Source: Polytrichum commune
Taxonomy: Eukaryota; Streptophyta; Polytrichopsida; Polytrichales; Polytrichaceae
Reading direction: 5' to 3'
Assembly (NCBI GenBank): GCA_950295325.1
Contig: OX485805.1
Span: 35,017,501-35,081,500 of the forward strand
Length of the DNA stretch: 64,000 nucleotides
This document shows positions 1 through 12,279 of this stretch, in pieces (the first letter of the stretch is position 1; the number at the start of each line of letters is the position of its first letter). The position numbers and the translations under genes were made by a program. A model generated the notes under the pieces. The model had not been told where the DNA came from. It saw only the letters and a program-made list of their open reading frames with translations, and did no database searches.

Positions 1-1932
1 TTGACTATAAGTAGTTTCCTATGCAATCCACCACCTTGATGCTCGAGCAAGCATTATTTTCCTACAAACAAATCGAGTTTTGGCGCTTAAAAGCATAAAC
101 CTCAAAACCTCAACAAACTCATTGCCATCTCATCACGAAACTCAACTCCCATGGCACATGCTTCACGTCAAAATGAGGACACAAATCAACAACAAATCCT
201 CAAACCCTCTCAACACTCGGGCTTATATCATATTAACTTCCATGTATTCAACATTTAATTTTTTAATTTTTTTTTAAAGGTGCCGGATAATACGAGAATA
301 AACGCCCGCCATTGAAGCACATAGGGGACTCCGATTTCGGTCTAGGGGCGGTGTTTGGGATTTTATTGGGCGGGTACGGGTCGTCGAAAAGGGGTACCCA
401 AAACACTTGCAAAGGTTTGCGAGCAACATGCCACAAGCACAAGAAGAAAAGCAAGCAACTGAAGTTGCACAAGAGGCCAGCTTCCCATGGCCAAGTGCAG
501 GGGGCGGGGTGCGCACGGGCGCGTGTGCTCTGGGCGCCCGCGCTGGCACGGGTGGGGCCCGGGCAGCCAGACTCGCCCTCCCTGCTCCTGGGCTGTATCT
601 GCGCTCAGGCGTGTGGTCCCAAAATTTCGCCTGCGGGCTGCTGCGTGGCACGGGCGGGCAGCTCCCTCCCGGCACGCGCTCCCCACACGCACTCTCAACC
701 CGGCCTCCCGCCCCGGGCCGCCCCCGCGCCCGGTCTCGCCCTTTCTTCTTATAGAACTCGCACTTGCCATAACTCCCACTGCAACATCCCCATCTGATCG
801 CCGAATGATCGCCTCGCATTCTCAGACTGTGCCCACCCAGCTCCCTCGATTTCCCAGTCACACACTGTGCGAGGCAAAAATTCGGAATCTTTCGGAACCT
901 CGGTGCCGGCTCCTAGGTGTGATCGAGGTAAGTTAAGGATGGGCGCCATGTCGCAGTCGTACTGGAGTCTGTGACTGCAGTTGTTTCGTGAATTCGAGCT
1001 TACGTTGTGTCTGCCGGTTGCATGTGGTTTCGGTGGCTCTTCGTGGAGGTAGTTTAGCAGTTGGAATTGCTGAATTGTTTGTAAACCATATCTAGTGACT
1101 TTTGGTGGCTAACTTAGCTTCGATCGGGTCAGGGTCAGGTGGGGAGAGCTCTCCTAATTTGCTGCATGCCTTGGTCGTAAGGTTGCATTGTGTCGTGTGT
1201 TGTGGTTCGGTGGCTCTGGGTGGAGGTATTTCATAAGTTGGAATTTCTGAACATGTTGTGAAACTTAGGAATGTGGTGTGTTTTGACTGTGACGATGATG
1301 ATGATGATGATGACCTTTGGTGGCTTCTGAGGCTGGGAGTTGAGGTTAATTCAGGTGGGTCAGGTCCAGGAGTGTTTTGCTTTGCTGCGGCTTTGTGAGG
1401 TTGCATTGTGATTAGCGGTTTGGACTTGCTGCTGTAGGTGGAGATCATTTATTAGTTAGAGTTTCTGAAAATGGTGTGAAAGAGTTTCTGGTGTGCTTTG
1501 AACGATGGTGACCTTCGGGTGGATTAGGTAGAGAGTTTTGTTGCGCTCGTTGTAAGCGAGGTTGCATTGTGGTCTGATGGTTTAGATGTGGCTCGGCGAG
1601 GTTAATGGGGAATATAATTTGAGGTGTGTGGATAGTTTCTGACGTGAAGCTAACTTAGTGCAGCGTCTGTTTTTGCATCTTTCACACGATTGTGAACGTT
1701 TACATGTGTTACTGATTATCATGTATTCCGGACCTGCAGTAATGCCGGCATCGTCGGTGGGAGGCTTGATGTGGTGGTGGCGGTAGTGAGAGAAACTCTT
1801 TGTATGGAGATAATTTGTTCTCTGGTCTGAATCAAATTGAGACGCGGCGAGACACTCAAGCTCCCGGATTTGGCCACCTTGCATTTACATTAAGTCTTCC
1901 GCTTGTGGTCGAAGTTTCTGCAGCGTGGTGGA
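1..1932 (+). promoter_or_regulatory. Upstream region and probable 5'UTR intron of the amino acid permease gene
   Basis: No convincing protein gene lies here. Positions 1-290 are AT-rich and featureless. About 480-760 is a strikingly GC-rich, CpG-rich block, unlike the rest of the window, and is probably promoter or leader DNA. A strong donor (GAG|GTAAGT, intron from 928) and a pyrimidine-rich acceptor (TTTCTGCAG, ending 1923) would remove a 996-bp leader intron and place the next exon 9 nt before the permease start at 1933. Long open frames across the GC block (for example 274-861 minus) have arginine/proline/alanine-rich composition typical of chance ORFs in GC-rich DNA. The transcription start is not determined. 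Confidence 0.5.
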
Positions 1933-4900
1933 ATGGTGGCCATGGGGGAAGCAAATGAGCCACCGAGGCACATAATGGACTCGGATGAGAAGAGGCTGAA
2001 TGAGCTTGGGTACAAGCAAGAGTACAAGCGAGTGATGAGCCCATTCCAGCAATGGGCTTACACCTTCTCCTACACCGCACCTCTGGGCTTCATCACAGGT
2101 ACACATATATACAATTTCCATGAATTCAGTCATTTCGCCATCACTCATACAATCAAAGTCGAAAACTCAATCGTCAGCTGTTGTCGGTGATGGTCATCGC
2201 GATGATCCTGAACCTTTTGAGACTTCGTAGGCGTTGACCAGAATTCCATGTAGTAGTCCTCAAAGTTACATAGACTAGGTCCAGAGATTCTCATTGACAT
2301 GGGGATTCCTCTCTTTCCGAGCTTTTTCGATTTCGGATTCCATCAAAATCTGTGACGGGTCGAAACCGATAGCTTACCCAGTTCATGCAATTCGTAGGGC
2401 AGAATTGAGAGAGAGAGAGAGAGAGACTTAAAGGCTAGCATTTTAGTAGGATAGTTCGAAGAGCTAGATTGTGAATTTAGAGTGACCACCTAACCCTACT
2501 CATCATTATGTGGTCCTACGATGGCAGGCTACTATGGGTTCATGTATTCCTATGGAGGACCGGTGACGATCATGTGGGGCTACCTGGCCACCACCATTGG
2601 AACTCTGTGTATGGCGTTCGGTATGTCGGAGGTAACATAGTTACATTCCAAAACCTCCGGGTGTATGTTAGTTGAGGTTTTCCAGCTGTTTGAGCACATA
2701 GGTTGAAATCCAGAGAGAGACAATAGAATTTTCTTGCTGTCAAGTAAGCTAGTGGTGGTGAGCGTAGTTTTTCACGAGGCGAAGTGTAGGTGATGATGGC
2801 AACCCTAAAACCTTGGAGATGACAATTTCGTTGCAATACTTCAGGTTATTTCGGCGTTTCCGACGTTGGGAAGTGTCTATTACTGGATAGCCCAGCTTGT
2901 GCCGAAGAAGCATGCCCCCTGGCTGTCATGGTTCGTGGGGTGGATCTACCTTGTGGGATCCTTCTGCGGGACGGCGCTCAACGAGTATCTGCTTGCGCAG
3001 TTCATCGGTACCATCGTCTTGCTGGCCACCGGTGGCGCCGAAAACAATGGCTACACCCTCACCGCCGCTCAGGTACCAATAAACAACTCTATAAACAATT
3101 CCTCCAAGCAAATACCGCAACTTACGAGGATTTGAGCTGTTGGTTCCTCACAACAACAAACTCACTGCATAAGAGGACTCTGGAGAGGCAAAGTTACAAT
3201 TGAACACATCAACCAATAAGTTTCAGATGCTACAAGAATGTAGATTTTGGAATGGATGGCCACAGGACGCAAACGAAAACTTGAATACTTCTGACATAAC
3301 TTTCCACAAAGGAGAAGCCGGGGCTTAACTTATTGCTGATTGCTTCACAGGAATGTGTACAGATGCCTCCTCCCTGCGTCTGATTATCATGACGACCACA
3401 TTTCTCACCATAGGAAACTGCTGGCTTGATGTATTCCTGGTGAATAAGTTTTGAAATACGTTGGATGTATGCAGATTTCGGAACGAAATCTTTGAATCCT
3501 TTTACATAACTTTTCACAGTAAAGAAGCCAGGGGTTAAGTTATTGCTGATTGATTCTCAGGGATGTGTGTAGATGTTTTCTCCTTGTGTCTTATCATTAT
3601 GATCACATTTCTCACCATAGGAAACTGACTTGCTTGATGTAATCCCGGTGAAGGAGTTTGAGCTAATTGGAAGAGAGACATGTGGTCGCGATGTGGTGAC
3701 AGATTGTCGCAGTGACGGCGGGTTTGTTCCTGCTCCACTTCTTGGTCTCCATCACGAGCACTCGGTGGCTAGGAATCTTGAGCACCATCGGCGCTTGGTT
3801 CCAAATCCTGTCCATCGTCGTCATTTGCATCACCTTGCTCGCCATCGTACCCCACTACCAGTCGGGAAAATTCGTGTTCACTCACTTTGTGAAAGCGCCG
3901 GACCAAGGGATCGGCAGTGCGGCGTTGGTGGTGCTCCTGGGTCTGCCGTATGCGCAATCCATCCTCACGGGATTCGAAGTCGGCTCCCATGTGGTGGAAG
4001 AGGTGACATCTGCCGCGACTGCTGGCCCCCGGGCTATGATTCGGAGTGTTTATGTGACCGCTTCAACTGAGGCATTGCTTCTTCTTGTGATGACATTTTG
4101 CATTCAAAACCCGGACAATGTTTTGGGTTCCATCACCGCCACAGGTATCCTCAACTCGCCCCAAAACCTCTACACGTATCCCCTAATTCAACATGACTTT
4201 GGTAGGGATTTGGCTGTTTTGCATACAACACCTTCCATGCTCGGTGAGTGGATTTGAATGAAGAGCAACCTATTTCGTGAGGTTCATTGAGGGCCAACTC
4301 AGTTTAGCGCCTTTTGGCTTGCCTAAATGCATCTTCACCCTCAATGAACCGATGTGGAATGTTGTTCATCATTCAAACCTCCACAGAACTACCTCCAAGC
4401 ATGCACCGCAAACTCACCGAGAATGGAAGGTGTTGTTTGTAAAAACAACCAACTCCCGACCAAAAGTCATGTTGGTTTAGAGGATAACTCTATAGGAGAA
4501 ATACTTCGTTACCATATTGGAGCAACATTGTGGCGACTCTCTGATCAATTGACAGTTTCTTGTGGATAATAATCAGGAGACTGTGCCGAAGGAGTCGTGT
4601 TTTGATGAATTGTATGCTACTGTGCAGGAGGGGGAGATGCATCCGCAGGAAGTCAGATTTTCTATGACGCCTTCCAAGCGAAATTCGGGCACGGCACCGC
4701 TGGAGCCATCACCTTCACCAGCTTTGCAGCAATGTCTCTGTTCTTCGGCAATATCACAAATGTCACCCTCACTGCCCGCATGGTACACACCATTGCCCTC
4801 ACTCCCCCCACACCATAAGCTTGACGTGTTCGGAGGGCTTCAAACTAAAAAAGGCTCATTCATTTTGCCTCCTTGTGATGTGATATTGATGATGATGATG

Positions 4901-6392
4901 ATGATGATGCAGGCCTACGCAATGGCGAGAGATGTTGCACTCCCTGCCCACAAGTGGCTGGTGCACCTCACAGCCAAGGAGAAAATCCCCATCAACGCCA
5001 CAATTATGACAGTGGTGGTATCCTTCGTCTGCACTTTGCCATCTCTGGGAAGCAGCGTGGCATTCACAGCCATCACCGCCATGTCGACCATCACCGCCTA
5101 CGGGCCTTACACCATCGTCCTCCTCTGCCGCCATCTCTTCAACAACCACTTCGTGGCTGGCCCTTTCTCCCTCGGCAGGTGGGTTTTCCCTCTTCAGACA
5201 TTCACACAAAGTTCAGTATAGAAGGACTAATCACGTTCGTCAGCATTGAACATCATGAATTCATTCGAGTAGACTGCGTAATTCATCTTGAACAGACATC
5301 CTATATTTGAGTCGTGTGTAATTAGGTGTGGCTGTAAGAATGTATACCAAAAAGGTCTGAGAGATTGCTCAAAATACGATCACCATTTTAACCTTAATAG
5401 TCAACATAATTGGGGGGGACTTATATGACCATTTAATGAGCACAGGAATCTTCACTTTGTTAATACATAAGATATTTTTATGAGCTCCAAATATTGTGAG
5501 GAAATTTGGCTACTCCCTGGATTAAGATTTGCGGAACATCTTATATAAATCACGTGTTTCATCTTTGAGGAGAAGTAGGTGAGTTAGAAAAGAAGTCATC
5601 ATTTACAACCTATCTACCTATAATCGGAGACTAACTATCAGAGCCCTACATTGGGCGCCCATACCCATGCCCATGCCCATGGGTTTTGGGTGGGCATGGG
5701 TGCAATATTATTGTTCATGGGGTGGGCATGGTTGGGCATGGCTGCGATATTATTGTTCATGGGTGGGCATGGGTTTGATATTATAATGGGTGGGCATGGG
5801 TGGGCATGGGTGGGGCACAATTACACAATTACACAATACACATTACATAATTTTTGAATACATGAGCGCAATTTGAATAGCATGGGTGGGCATGGGTGGG
5901 CACATGTCATGCTATGTGTGGGCATGGGTGGACATGGGTGCGCACATGTCATGCTATGGGTGGGCATGGGTGGGCATAGGTCGCTGCTGATGGGCATGGT
6001 CTGGGTATGGGTGCAATTAGAAAGGAAAATGTTGGGCTCTGCTAACTATCTCATGATGATTATCCAGGTGGGGTATCTACATTGGAGGGTGGGGAGCTTT
6101 TTGGGGGTTTGCTATGTCAGTGCTCTTCTGCCTACCTCCTTCATACCCAGTCACAGGGGCTACTTTCAACTATGCTCTAGTCAGCTTGCTTGCTTGCATT
6201 GCATTTGGAATTATTTACTGGTTTGCCACAGCCAGGCACAACTTCCATGGCCCCAAGCGGACAGTGGATGACCCTGACAGTGATGACCCGGAACTTGCAA
6301 AGAAAGGTTACCAACATACCGACAGCAAGAGTGGGCTCATTCATGGAGTGGATGATGTGAATGCAAAAGACATGGAACGTGGAGGTCGATAA
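1933..6392 (+). CDS. Amino acid permease, BAT1/GABA-permease type (APC superfamily), 7 exons
   Basis: Probable membrane transporter for amino acids and/or GABA. Exons read as 1933-2098, 2528-2631, 2845-3072, 3703-4144, 4628-4782, 4913-5178 and 6068-6392. All junctions are GT-AG and in phase, giving 561 aa, slightly longer than typical plant BAT1 proteins. The N-terminus carries the family pattern: acidic and basic residues (DSDEKRLNELGYKQ), then the first helix (FSYTAPLGFITG). Exon 2 adds GGPVTIMWGY. Further hydrophobic segments give roughly 12 membrane spans; PAHKWLVHL and the TAITAMSTITAYG loop are also typical. The C-terminal tail is hydrophilic and acidic. ATG 1933 is the first in-frame ATG of this exon; 1942 is an alternative. 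Introns hold a foldback MITE (intron 4) and a minisatellite (intron 6). The family is confident; the substrate and membrane (plasma, Golgi or mitochondrial) cannot be told from sequence. Confidence 0.93.
4170..4494. mobile_element. Foldback MITE, family A, copy 1 (permease intron 4)
   Basis: This is one of five related copies (others at 8123, 57027, 57801 and 59545). Each begins near TAGAGTTATCCTTTAACTC, has long inverted arms containing GTTGTTTTGCATACAACACC and GCATGCTTGGAGGTAGT, and ends with the inverse. A central segment reads TTCATTGAGGGCCAAACTC and its complement. This copy has a diverged left tip. It codes for nothing; it is a non-autonomous element. Confidence 0.75.
5320..5640. repeat. 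Dispersed repeat, family R, copy in permease intron 6
   Basis: This non-coding stretch shares phrases with several other places in the window: about 46170-46400, 55810-55970, 58710-58980 (opposite strand) and 60430-60740. Shared pieces include a sentence like GATATTCATATGAGCTCCAAA, TCACGTGTTTCATC followed by GAGAAGTAGG, and an upstream segment about an A/T-rich GGTGT..TTCTTAGAT. I could not define its ends or class. Confidence 0.5.
5655..6012. repeat. GGGTGGGCATGG minisatellite in permease intron 6
   Basis: More than 20 imperfect copies of a 12-bp-like unit (GGTGGGCATGGG, with variants such as GGGCACATGTCATGCTATG) fill about 360 bp. The array begins in inverted orientation (CCCATGCCCATG at about 5662) and then switches to the plus orientation. 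That makes a short palindromic start. It ends about 55 bp before the last exon (6068). Long open frames through it are artefacts of the unit being free of stop codons. Confidence 0.9.
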
Positions 6393-7208
6393 GTTTGGAG
6401 ATGGAACAGAAAAACAAACGAAAACCATACAGAATCCAAACAAAAGTTTGTGATGGTGGTGATGATGTTTGTAAAGAGAGCTTATTCGACTCAATTTCTA
6501 TGCTTTGTAAACAGTTGATGGGAGATTGCAGTGCAGTATGTACCAACAGAGCAAATCATCAGATTTGTCATATATATACACTTACTAGAAGTGTGTACCA
6601 TCACTTAGAAATATGGTTTAGAAGTATATTTCTAAGTACACATATCACGGTGGAATTAGAGATACAGTTTTGTACAACGAAATACGGAAACGTTACTACA
6701 AGCTGACCAGAAGCGTCCCATGTTTCACTCCCAATCTTGTGATGATAATGTCGCATGGTTAAATAATCAGACATAAAATTTGTAGGTCTTATTTCGTTCA
6801 TTTTCATGTTCTCCAACTTCTACCAATTAGTTTTACACAACAAAACTTGTGTTGCAGTACTAACTCTACGAGTGAAACATTGACAAAAAAACAAATTGGA
6901 AATCAGACCTCCCTTGATTTGATTTTGGTTATTACAAATACATGTTTGTTGCTTCCTTCACTTTAGAGAATATCTGAAAGGAGGGAATGGTACAAAAGGA
7001 AACAGGCAGTGGTGTATAGTCATGGCAAAATTGCTTTCTGCAAGTATTGAACTTGTTCATTTTAACCTCTTTGAGGTCCACTCTGCAAAACAAAAGCATT
7101 CCTACAGGTCTCTGAAATGCCAGCCTCAGAGACCGGTTGTTGTCCTACCTTAAGCTTAAGTTACTGATGTGTAAAGCCTTGCTGCAATCATTACAACATA
7201 ATAGAGAA
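6393..7208. other. Convergent intergenic region between permease and RPA2
   Basis: This 816-bp AT-rich spacer lies between the two convergently transcribed genes and must contain both 3'UTRs. I see no further gene. The short open frames have no recognisable family features. Confidence 0.6.
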
Positions 7209-10200
7209 TTAAGCCGTAGTGGACTTGTAATGATCATCGTCAATAGTGGAATAGATGAATCCCTCATTGACCAAGAACTCGATAGCCTCTCTGCGTACCA
7301 CCAAACAATTACATAGTGAGCACAATAGGCCAAAGTATCAGAAACATATCCCCTGTAAGAGGTTTGGAATTGTCCCAAGATTTGTACAAACAATGAAGAG
7401 TTTGCTTACTTACACTGAAAAAAGTAAATGATACTTCAAATTCATCCACCAGATTTTGGATGTATGATTGAGTACAACAGTGTCATAAAGCGTACCTGAC
7501 TTGCTGTTTGGTGTAGCCCACCATTTTCCGTGCAACCTCATCGACATGCAAGCCCTGCTCAATGGCCCTGTAAGTGAATTCAAACTTAGGTGGTAGATCT
7601 TCAAAAGGGTGATTTCTCCAGCACATCAACACACGCAAGATCAAGAAATTGTGAAGAAAGATAAGAATCCACCAACTGATAATAATATTAATAGTCATTC
7701 TTCATCAAAACAGTCTTTGACAGTGCTTGATTCATGTTTATCCCCACCACGCAAAAAAAATTGTCTGTTTCTCAAATCTAAAAGATAGATGGATAATTAG
7801 ATGACTGCAGATGTATAGTGCAGATAATGCTGGCAAATGTGAAGTAGAGAAAGAGATGTACAAGCTCGCAGGATCCTCAAATATCTGGTGAACTCGCTTT
7901 TGGCATGAATCTGAACCCCCACCAGGACCTGCTGGCGCCACAGGTGCAGTGTACTGTGATTGTCACAACAATTGACCATGTTAGAACCAGCGAAGCAGCA
8001 AGATGCATTGACCTATCTTCAGTGACGGTTAGCTCATACCTGTCAAGGCAACCAAGGACCGAGTTGAGTTGCCTTGTCATTAAGTATTCTTAGAAGCAAC
8101 CAGATGAATAAATCATCGCAATTAGAGTTATCCTTTGGACTCAATAGGACATTTCATCTGGGGTTGGTCCCCTATGAATTTTCATTGGTTGTTCTGCATG
8201 CAATATCAATAATTTCTTTCCACTTGTGGTGCATGCTTGGAGGTAGTGATTGGGGTTGGATGAAGAGCAACCTATTTCAGTTCATAGAGGGCCAAAATCG
8301 TTTTAGCACCTCTTGGCATGCCAAACTGAGTTCTGATCCCTCAGTGAATCAATATAAAATGTTCTTCAATCAAACCTCCACATTACCTCCAAGCATGCAC
8401 TGTGAAGTTACCAAACATGGAAGGTATTGTGTGTAAATCAACCAACTCCCAACCACAAGACATGTTGAGGTAGCCGACAACTCTATTAACGACATTTGAA
8501 CTTAATCAGGAGAACCTTCACGTTTGGCCTTAGTTTATCCAGGGCCCAGAATAAATCCCCAAGCTTACAGTATAATATGACAGGCATCAAGCCATAAGCT
8601 GGATTTGATCGCTCTGCATCAAATCAACCTGCTGTATAGTTTACATAGATAACCCTCAACAGTTAGCCAGGAAAAGCCTCCAGCCCATCTTGGTTAAAAT
8701 TGGCTTAGAACAAAGTACATCTCGATTCCACTTTGGCATGACTTTGGGCACATCCATTCCTTCAGATTGGCAAGTCGTACAGGTAGAGAGGAATATATTC
8801 AGATCATTTGACACAAGTGAAAGAGCAGAACTGAGACTTTTACCTGATCAAAGCGATTAGAGTTTGCTGAAGGTACACTCTGCACACCATAAGTACTCGC
8901 AGTCACAGGTGTTGCTGCTGGAGCAGCAGTTGCATTGGCTCCCTGCTGGGTCATCCAAAAGTTAGATTCTTTAAAATCAAAATAAAATGGAGTGAGTGGA
9001 ATCACTGGTGGTATGTTTTGTATAGAACGCAAGTCATTGGGCTATAATAGCAAGAATTACTCATGACTTGAGGACAATTGCCACCTACCAGCTTCTAAAC
9101 ACCACCAGTGAATGGCATACAAAGGTTATCCCCTCATTTGCACAAGAACAAACAAGCTAATGAAACACATAGCTACATGAGGAAAGTTTGTGGATGGTTA
9201 CTAGAATGTGGGAAGAATATCAGTTGTGATTTTGCAATAGAAGGCTCAAATGCAGAATAACTTAACCTAAAAGACAAAACTCTGCCCAAGACACATCTAC
9301 AAGACAATTGCATGGTGGCAGATAGAACAAAAATCCTTACAAACCAAAACCAGAACATGATGAGACCTCTTGTGCAGTCAATCCTAGAAACATGTGGAGG
9401 AAACTGCAGTTTGAAGTAGCTGGACGTGATTACCTGAGCTTTTATATTGGAAAGATGCACATAAATGACTTCCAGAAAGTGAAACGTGATTTCATTGAAG
9501 TCTGTGATTGGCCTGCAATCACATATACAATCTATGAGTGCAATGTATGACAATTGAGAAGATGAGATCCTCCTAGAATCACAAAAATTGATTGAGAATT
9601 ATTTAAGTAGGAGAAGAGAATGAAAGTTGACTTCCGTTTTGTAGGAAATCATGCTTACCTTACTGAGAAAGCAACAACATTCCTTTTTCCTTGAAAGGAG
9701 CGAAGGTGACCGTGGACTCGAACATATGCAAAATTCCTACAAAAACATAATAAAATCCACATGTTATAATTAGATAAGTGCAAATGCATACATGCCCTTC
9801 AACAATCACAAAAAATCAAATTCATCCCAGACAAGACATTTTGAGCCCCTGTGATAATGACTTCCTAGACCCATACAACCAGTGCCACTTTGATACTCTA
9901 ATACAATCACAGTTGGGGCTGCAAGTCAATAAGGATTCTCTGAAACCTAGGCAGTACACTAAGATATGCTAAAACTCCAAAATTGGATAACTAGACTTAC
10001 TCAATACTTTGCATTTCTTGCATATCATGTGATTCCTGGCCATCAATCCTGCATGCAAAGAAGATGCCACCAGCATAATGCCATCAACTACAGGGAGGGC
10101 CACACCATAACAATATCAGATCTAAATCCCAATCACATGATAATAAGCCATGCTTGATAATGCTAACACGACTCCAATATGACACTCCTTTTATTCAAAA

Positions 10201-11918
10201 AAGAAACATAGTGAAGTCAGCTAGGTATTCAAGTTCCAGACTCGATACAGCCCTCAAAATCAAACTCTTACCAGCGCTTGACCTCAATCTGGCCTGTGCC
10301 ATCATCTAGTCGGAAGTTGATATCCGTAGTTCTCTCGTCCTTATCATGGACCATGCCAATCAGTGTTACCTAAAAAACTTACCAGAGTCAGTGTAAAAGG
10401 AAGTCATATATAGAGAGCTGAAGAAGCCAGAGTAAACAATCACAAAGAGAAACACCAAACCTCAGTGCAAGAATTCTGTCATTTGTTTGTGTTCATGACA
10501 GACAGTAAAGAGCCAGGTTTTTTTTTTACTTCAGAGATTTCCATCTTTTCTGTAAGGGGTAAATCAGCACCTACATGATGAACACTGGCTCCAGTTCCCA
10601 GTCTCTTCCATTTCGTATGTGCAAATGCAAATACCAGATTCTCATCCAAGTATATGTGGTGAAACTTAAAGTTTGTGTCTGTCTTTTACGAAATCTGTAC
10701 ATTCATTCCTCCCATAGTACAGTGCTTTGAAAAGGTCTAAATTCTCCCCAGCAATTCCTCTCAAAGGCATTTCCAAATGAAAAGGCAGAAATTCAAGAAA
10801 CTCAAATCTGCTCGCATGGAAACAGTATGGAGTCCAATTCCAAGAAGCAGATAGTCAGCCAATTACTGGCAGAGGTTCCTAAAGAAGAACTTTCACTACT
10901 CTGCTAAACCAAAAGATTTGGTGAGAGTTCCAGAATGTGGCTCACATTGTTGACATCCAATCCGTCGATGTAGAAGTTGTCATCAGATGGCTTCTGAATT
11001 GCCTGGCTGATCATCTTCACTGTCAAAGGCAGAAGCCCACTGTTGGCAGAACCTGCTTTCTGTTGTAAGACCACAAAAGCACGTCAGGTATCATCATTCA
11101 TTGGCTCCTTTAGCATAAAAATACCTGACACTTGGTTTATGTTGCACTCTTTGCCTACAAGAGGCTAACCAAGTAGAGAACTCATTTCCAACTACTTGGT
11201 TATCGACGCAGGACTGTAACATTGTAAAATAGAATCGAACCGTTCCTTGATGTGAAAATTGTTAACTCACACTATAAAGAACTCCTCACTGTCCAGAAAA
11301 GAAAAGGAGACACTACCTCCGAGACATTCACGTATGGACGCAAGAATTGACGGACATTCTCCCACTGAAGAGATAAGAATCTCAACAGGCTACCAATTTG
11401 ATGAGCCACAAACGCTAACCCTCCCTTCCAGATATTTTTACAAAGATGTGCTACGAAAGGTGGAAACAAAACTCTGGCCCAGGCATCAGGAGCTCTGCCG
11501 ATCCCAAATTTCGTTCCATTTCTTCTATGCACAAAATGCGAATATATGTGAATTCACAGGAAGCCAAAATGGGGGTCCGAAGCAGGTTTTCGCACAGGAG
11601 GGGCAGTGAATACATCTTAGATTTTGCCACGCCAAAATCAGTGACAAGCTCAGAGGTTCCAACACAATTCCACATTTCGAAGGATGCCCTCCCGGTCCCT
11701 AAGTCTTCCCTCCCCCTTAAAAAAACACAACGTCCAGGGCAACAAAGCTCCAATTCACAGAAAACACAGTCTGCGTTGTTACTAAAGTGAAATTCTTTCC
11801 AACATACCCGGCTCCCGGCGCCTCCACCGCCGTATTCCGTCGTCGGTTGTGACTGCGACGGCATGAAGCCGCCGCCTGCGAACATAGACGCGTCGCCTCC
11901 CCCGCCATCGGAGTACAT
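7209..11918 (-). CDS. RPA2: Replication protein A 32-kDa subunit (RPA2), 9 exons
   Basis: Middle subunit of the heterotrimeric single-strand DNA-binding complex used in replication, recombination and repair in the nucleus. Minus-strand exons are 11918-11808, 11059-10946, 10369-10272, 9736-9659, 9512-9434, 8945-8844, 7953-7862, 7567-7496 and 7290-7209. All are GT-AG and phase-consistent, giving 275 aa, the normal family length. Residues 1-37 form the Gly/Ser-rich, phosphorylatable N-tail ([11 protein letters not shown]). The central OB fold includes [45 protein letters not shown] and [18 protein letters not shown] low-complexity Ala/Thr/Pro linker follows. The C-terminal winged helix reads [15 protein letters not shown], then [24 protein letters not shown]. 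The sixth exon could start 3 nt further in. No defect was seen; this should be a working gene. Confidence 0.96.
8123..8485. mobile_element. Foldback MITE, family A, copy 2 (RPA2 intron 6)
   Basis: It starts TAGAGTTATCC and ends with ACAACTCTA, with family A arms between, including GAAGAGCAACCTATTTCAG and GCATGCACTGTGAAG. It lies wholly inside the intron between RPA2 exons 6 and 7. Confidence 0.8.
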
Positions 11919-12279
11919 TGCTTCTTTCGTTTGCTAGAAACCACGAGAGCTCGGAATAACGCACTTCAAAGCACTCGCTTTTCAGCACGAAAGTGCACAA
12001 CAACAAAGCACACAATGGACGCAACACACTGCTCTCTGCCTCCGACGGAGTGAGCCCTCTGTTTCTGCAAGCGAAAACCTCACGGAGTCTTGCGCTGCGA
12101 ATTCAGAAGTGGAGGGAAACGCGAGGAGCTAGAGTAGGGGGAAGAGAAAGCGGGAAGAGCAGCCATTGGTTGCCAGCCCGGATGCTTTGTGGAGTCTGTG
12201 TTGCTGACCTGGCGATACAGGTGGCACCTAGCTGGATTGCAGGTTGGGTTTCTTTCCAATGGCTGGGTTAGGATCAGTA
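11919..12279 (-). promoter_or_regulatory. RPA2 promoter region
   Basis: This short GC-richer stretch lies upstream of the RPA2 start and directly abuts the pogo-like transposon at 12280. It contains an E2F-like half site (GCGGGAAG, 12150-12157), as expected for an S-phase gene, but one short match is weak evidence. The transposon inserted about 360 bp upstream of the start codon. Confidence 0.4.

Noticed and set aside
274-861. 195-aa minus-strand open frame in the GC-rich block
   Set aside because: Arg/Pro/Ala/Gly-rich composition in several overlapping frames on both strands is what GC-rich DNA without stop codons produces; no motif is visible and the block lies where promoter DNA is expected.
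4562-5221. 219-aa plus-strand open frame in the permease
   Set aside because: It runs through a 130-bp intron; its exon 5 part is out of frame, and only the spliced reading gives the family sequence.
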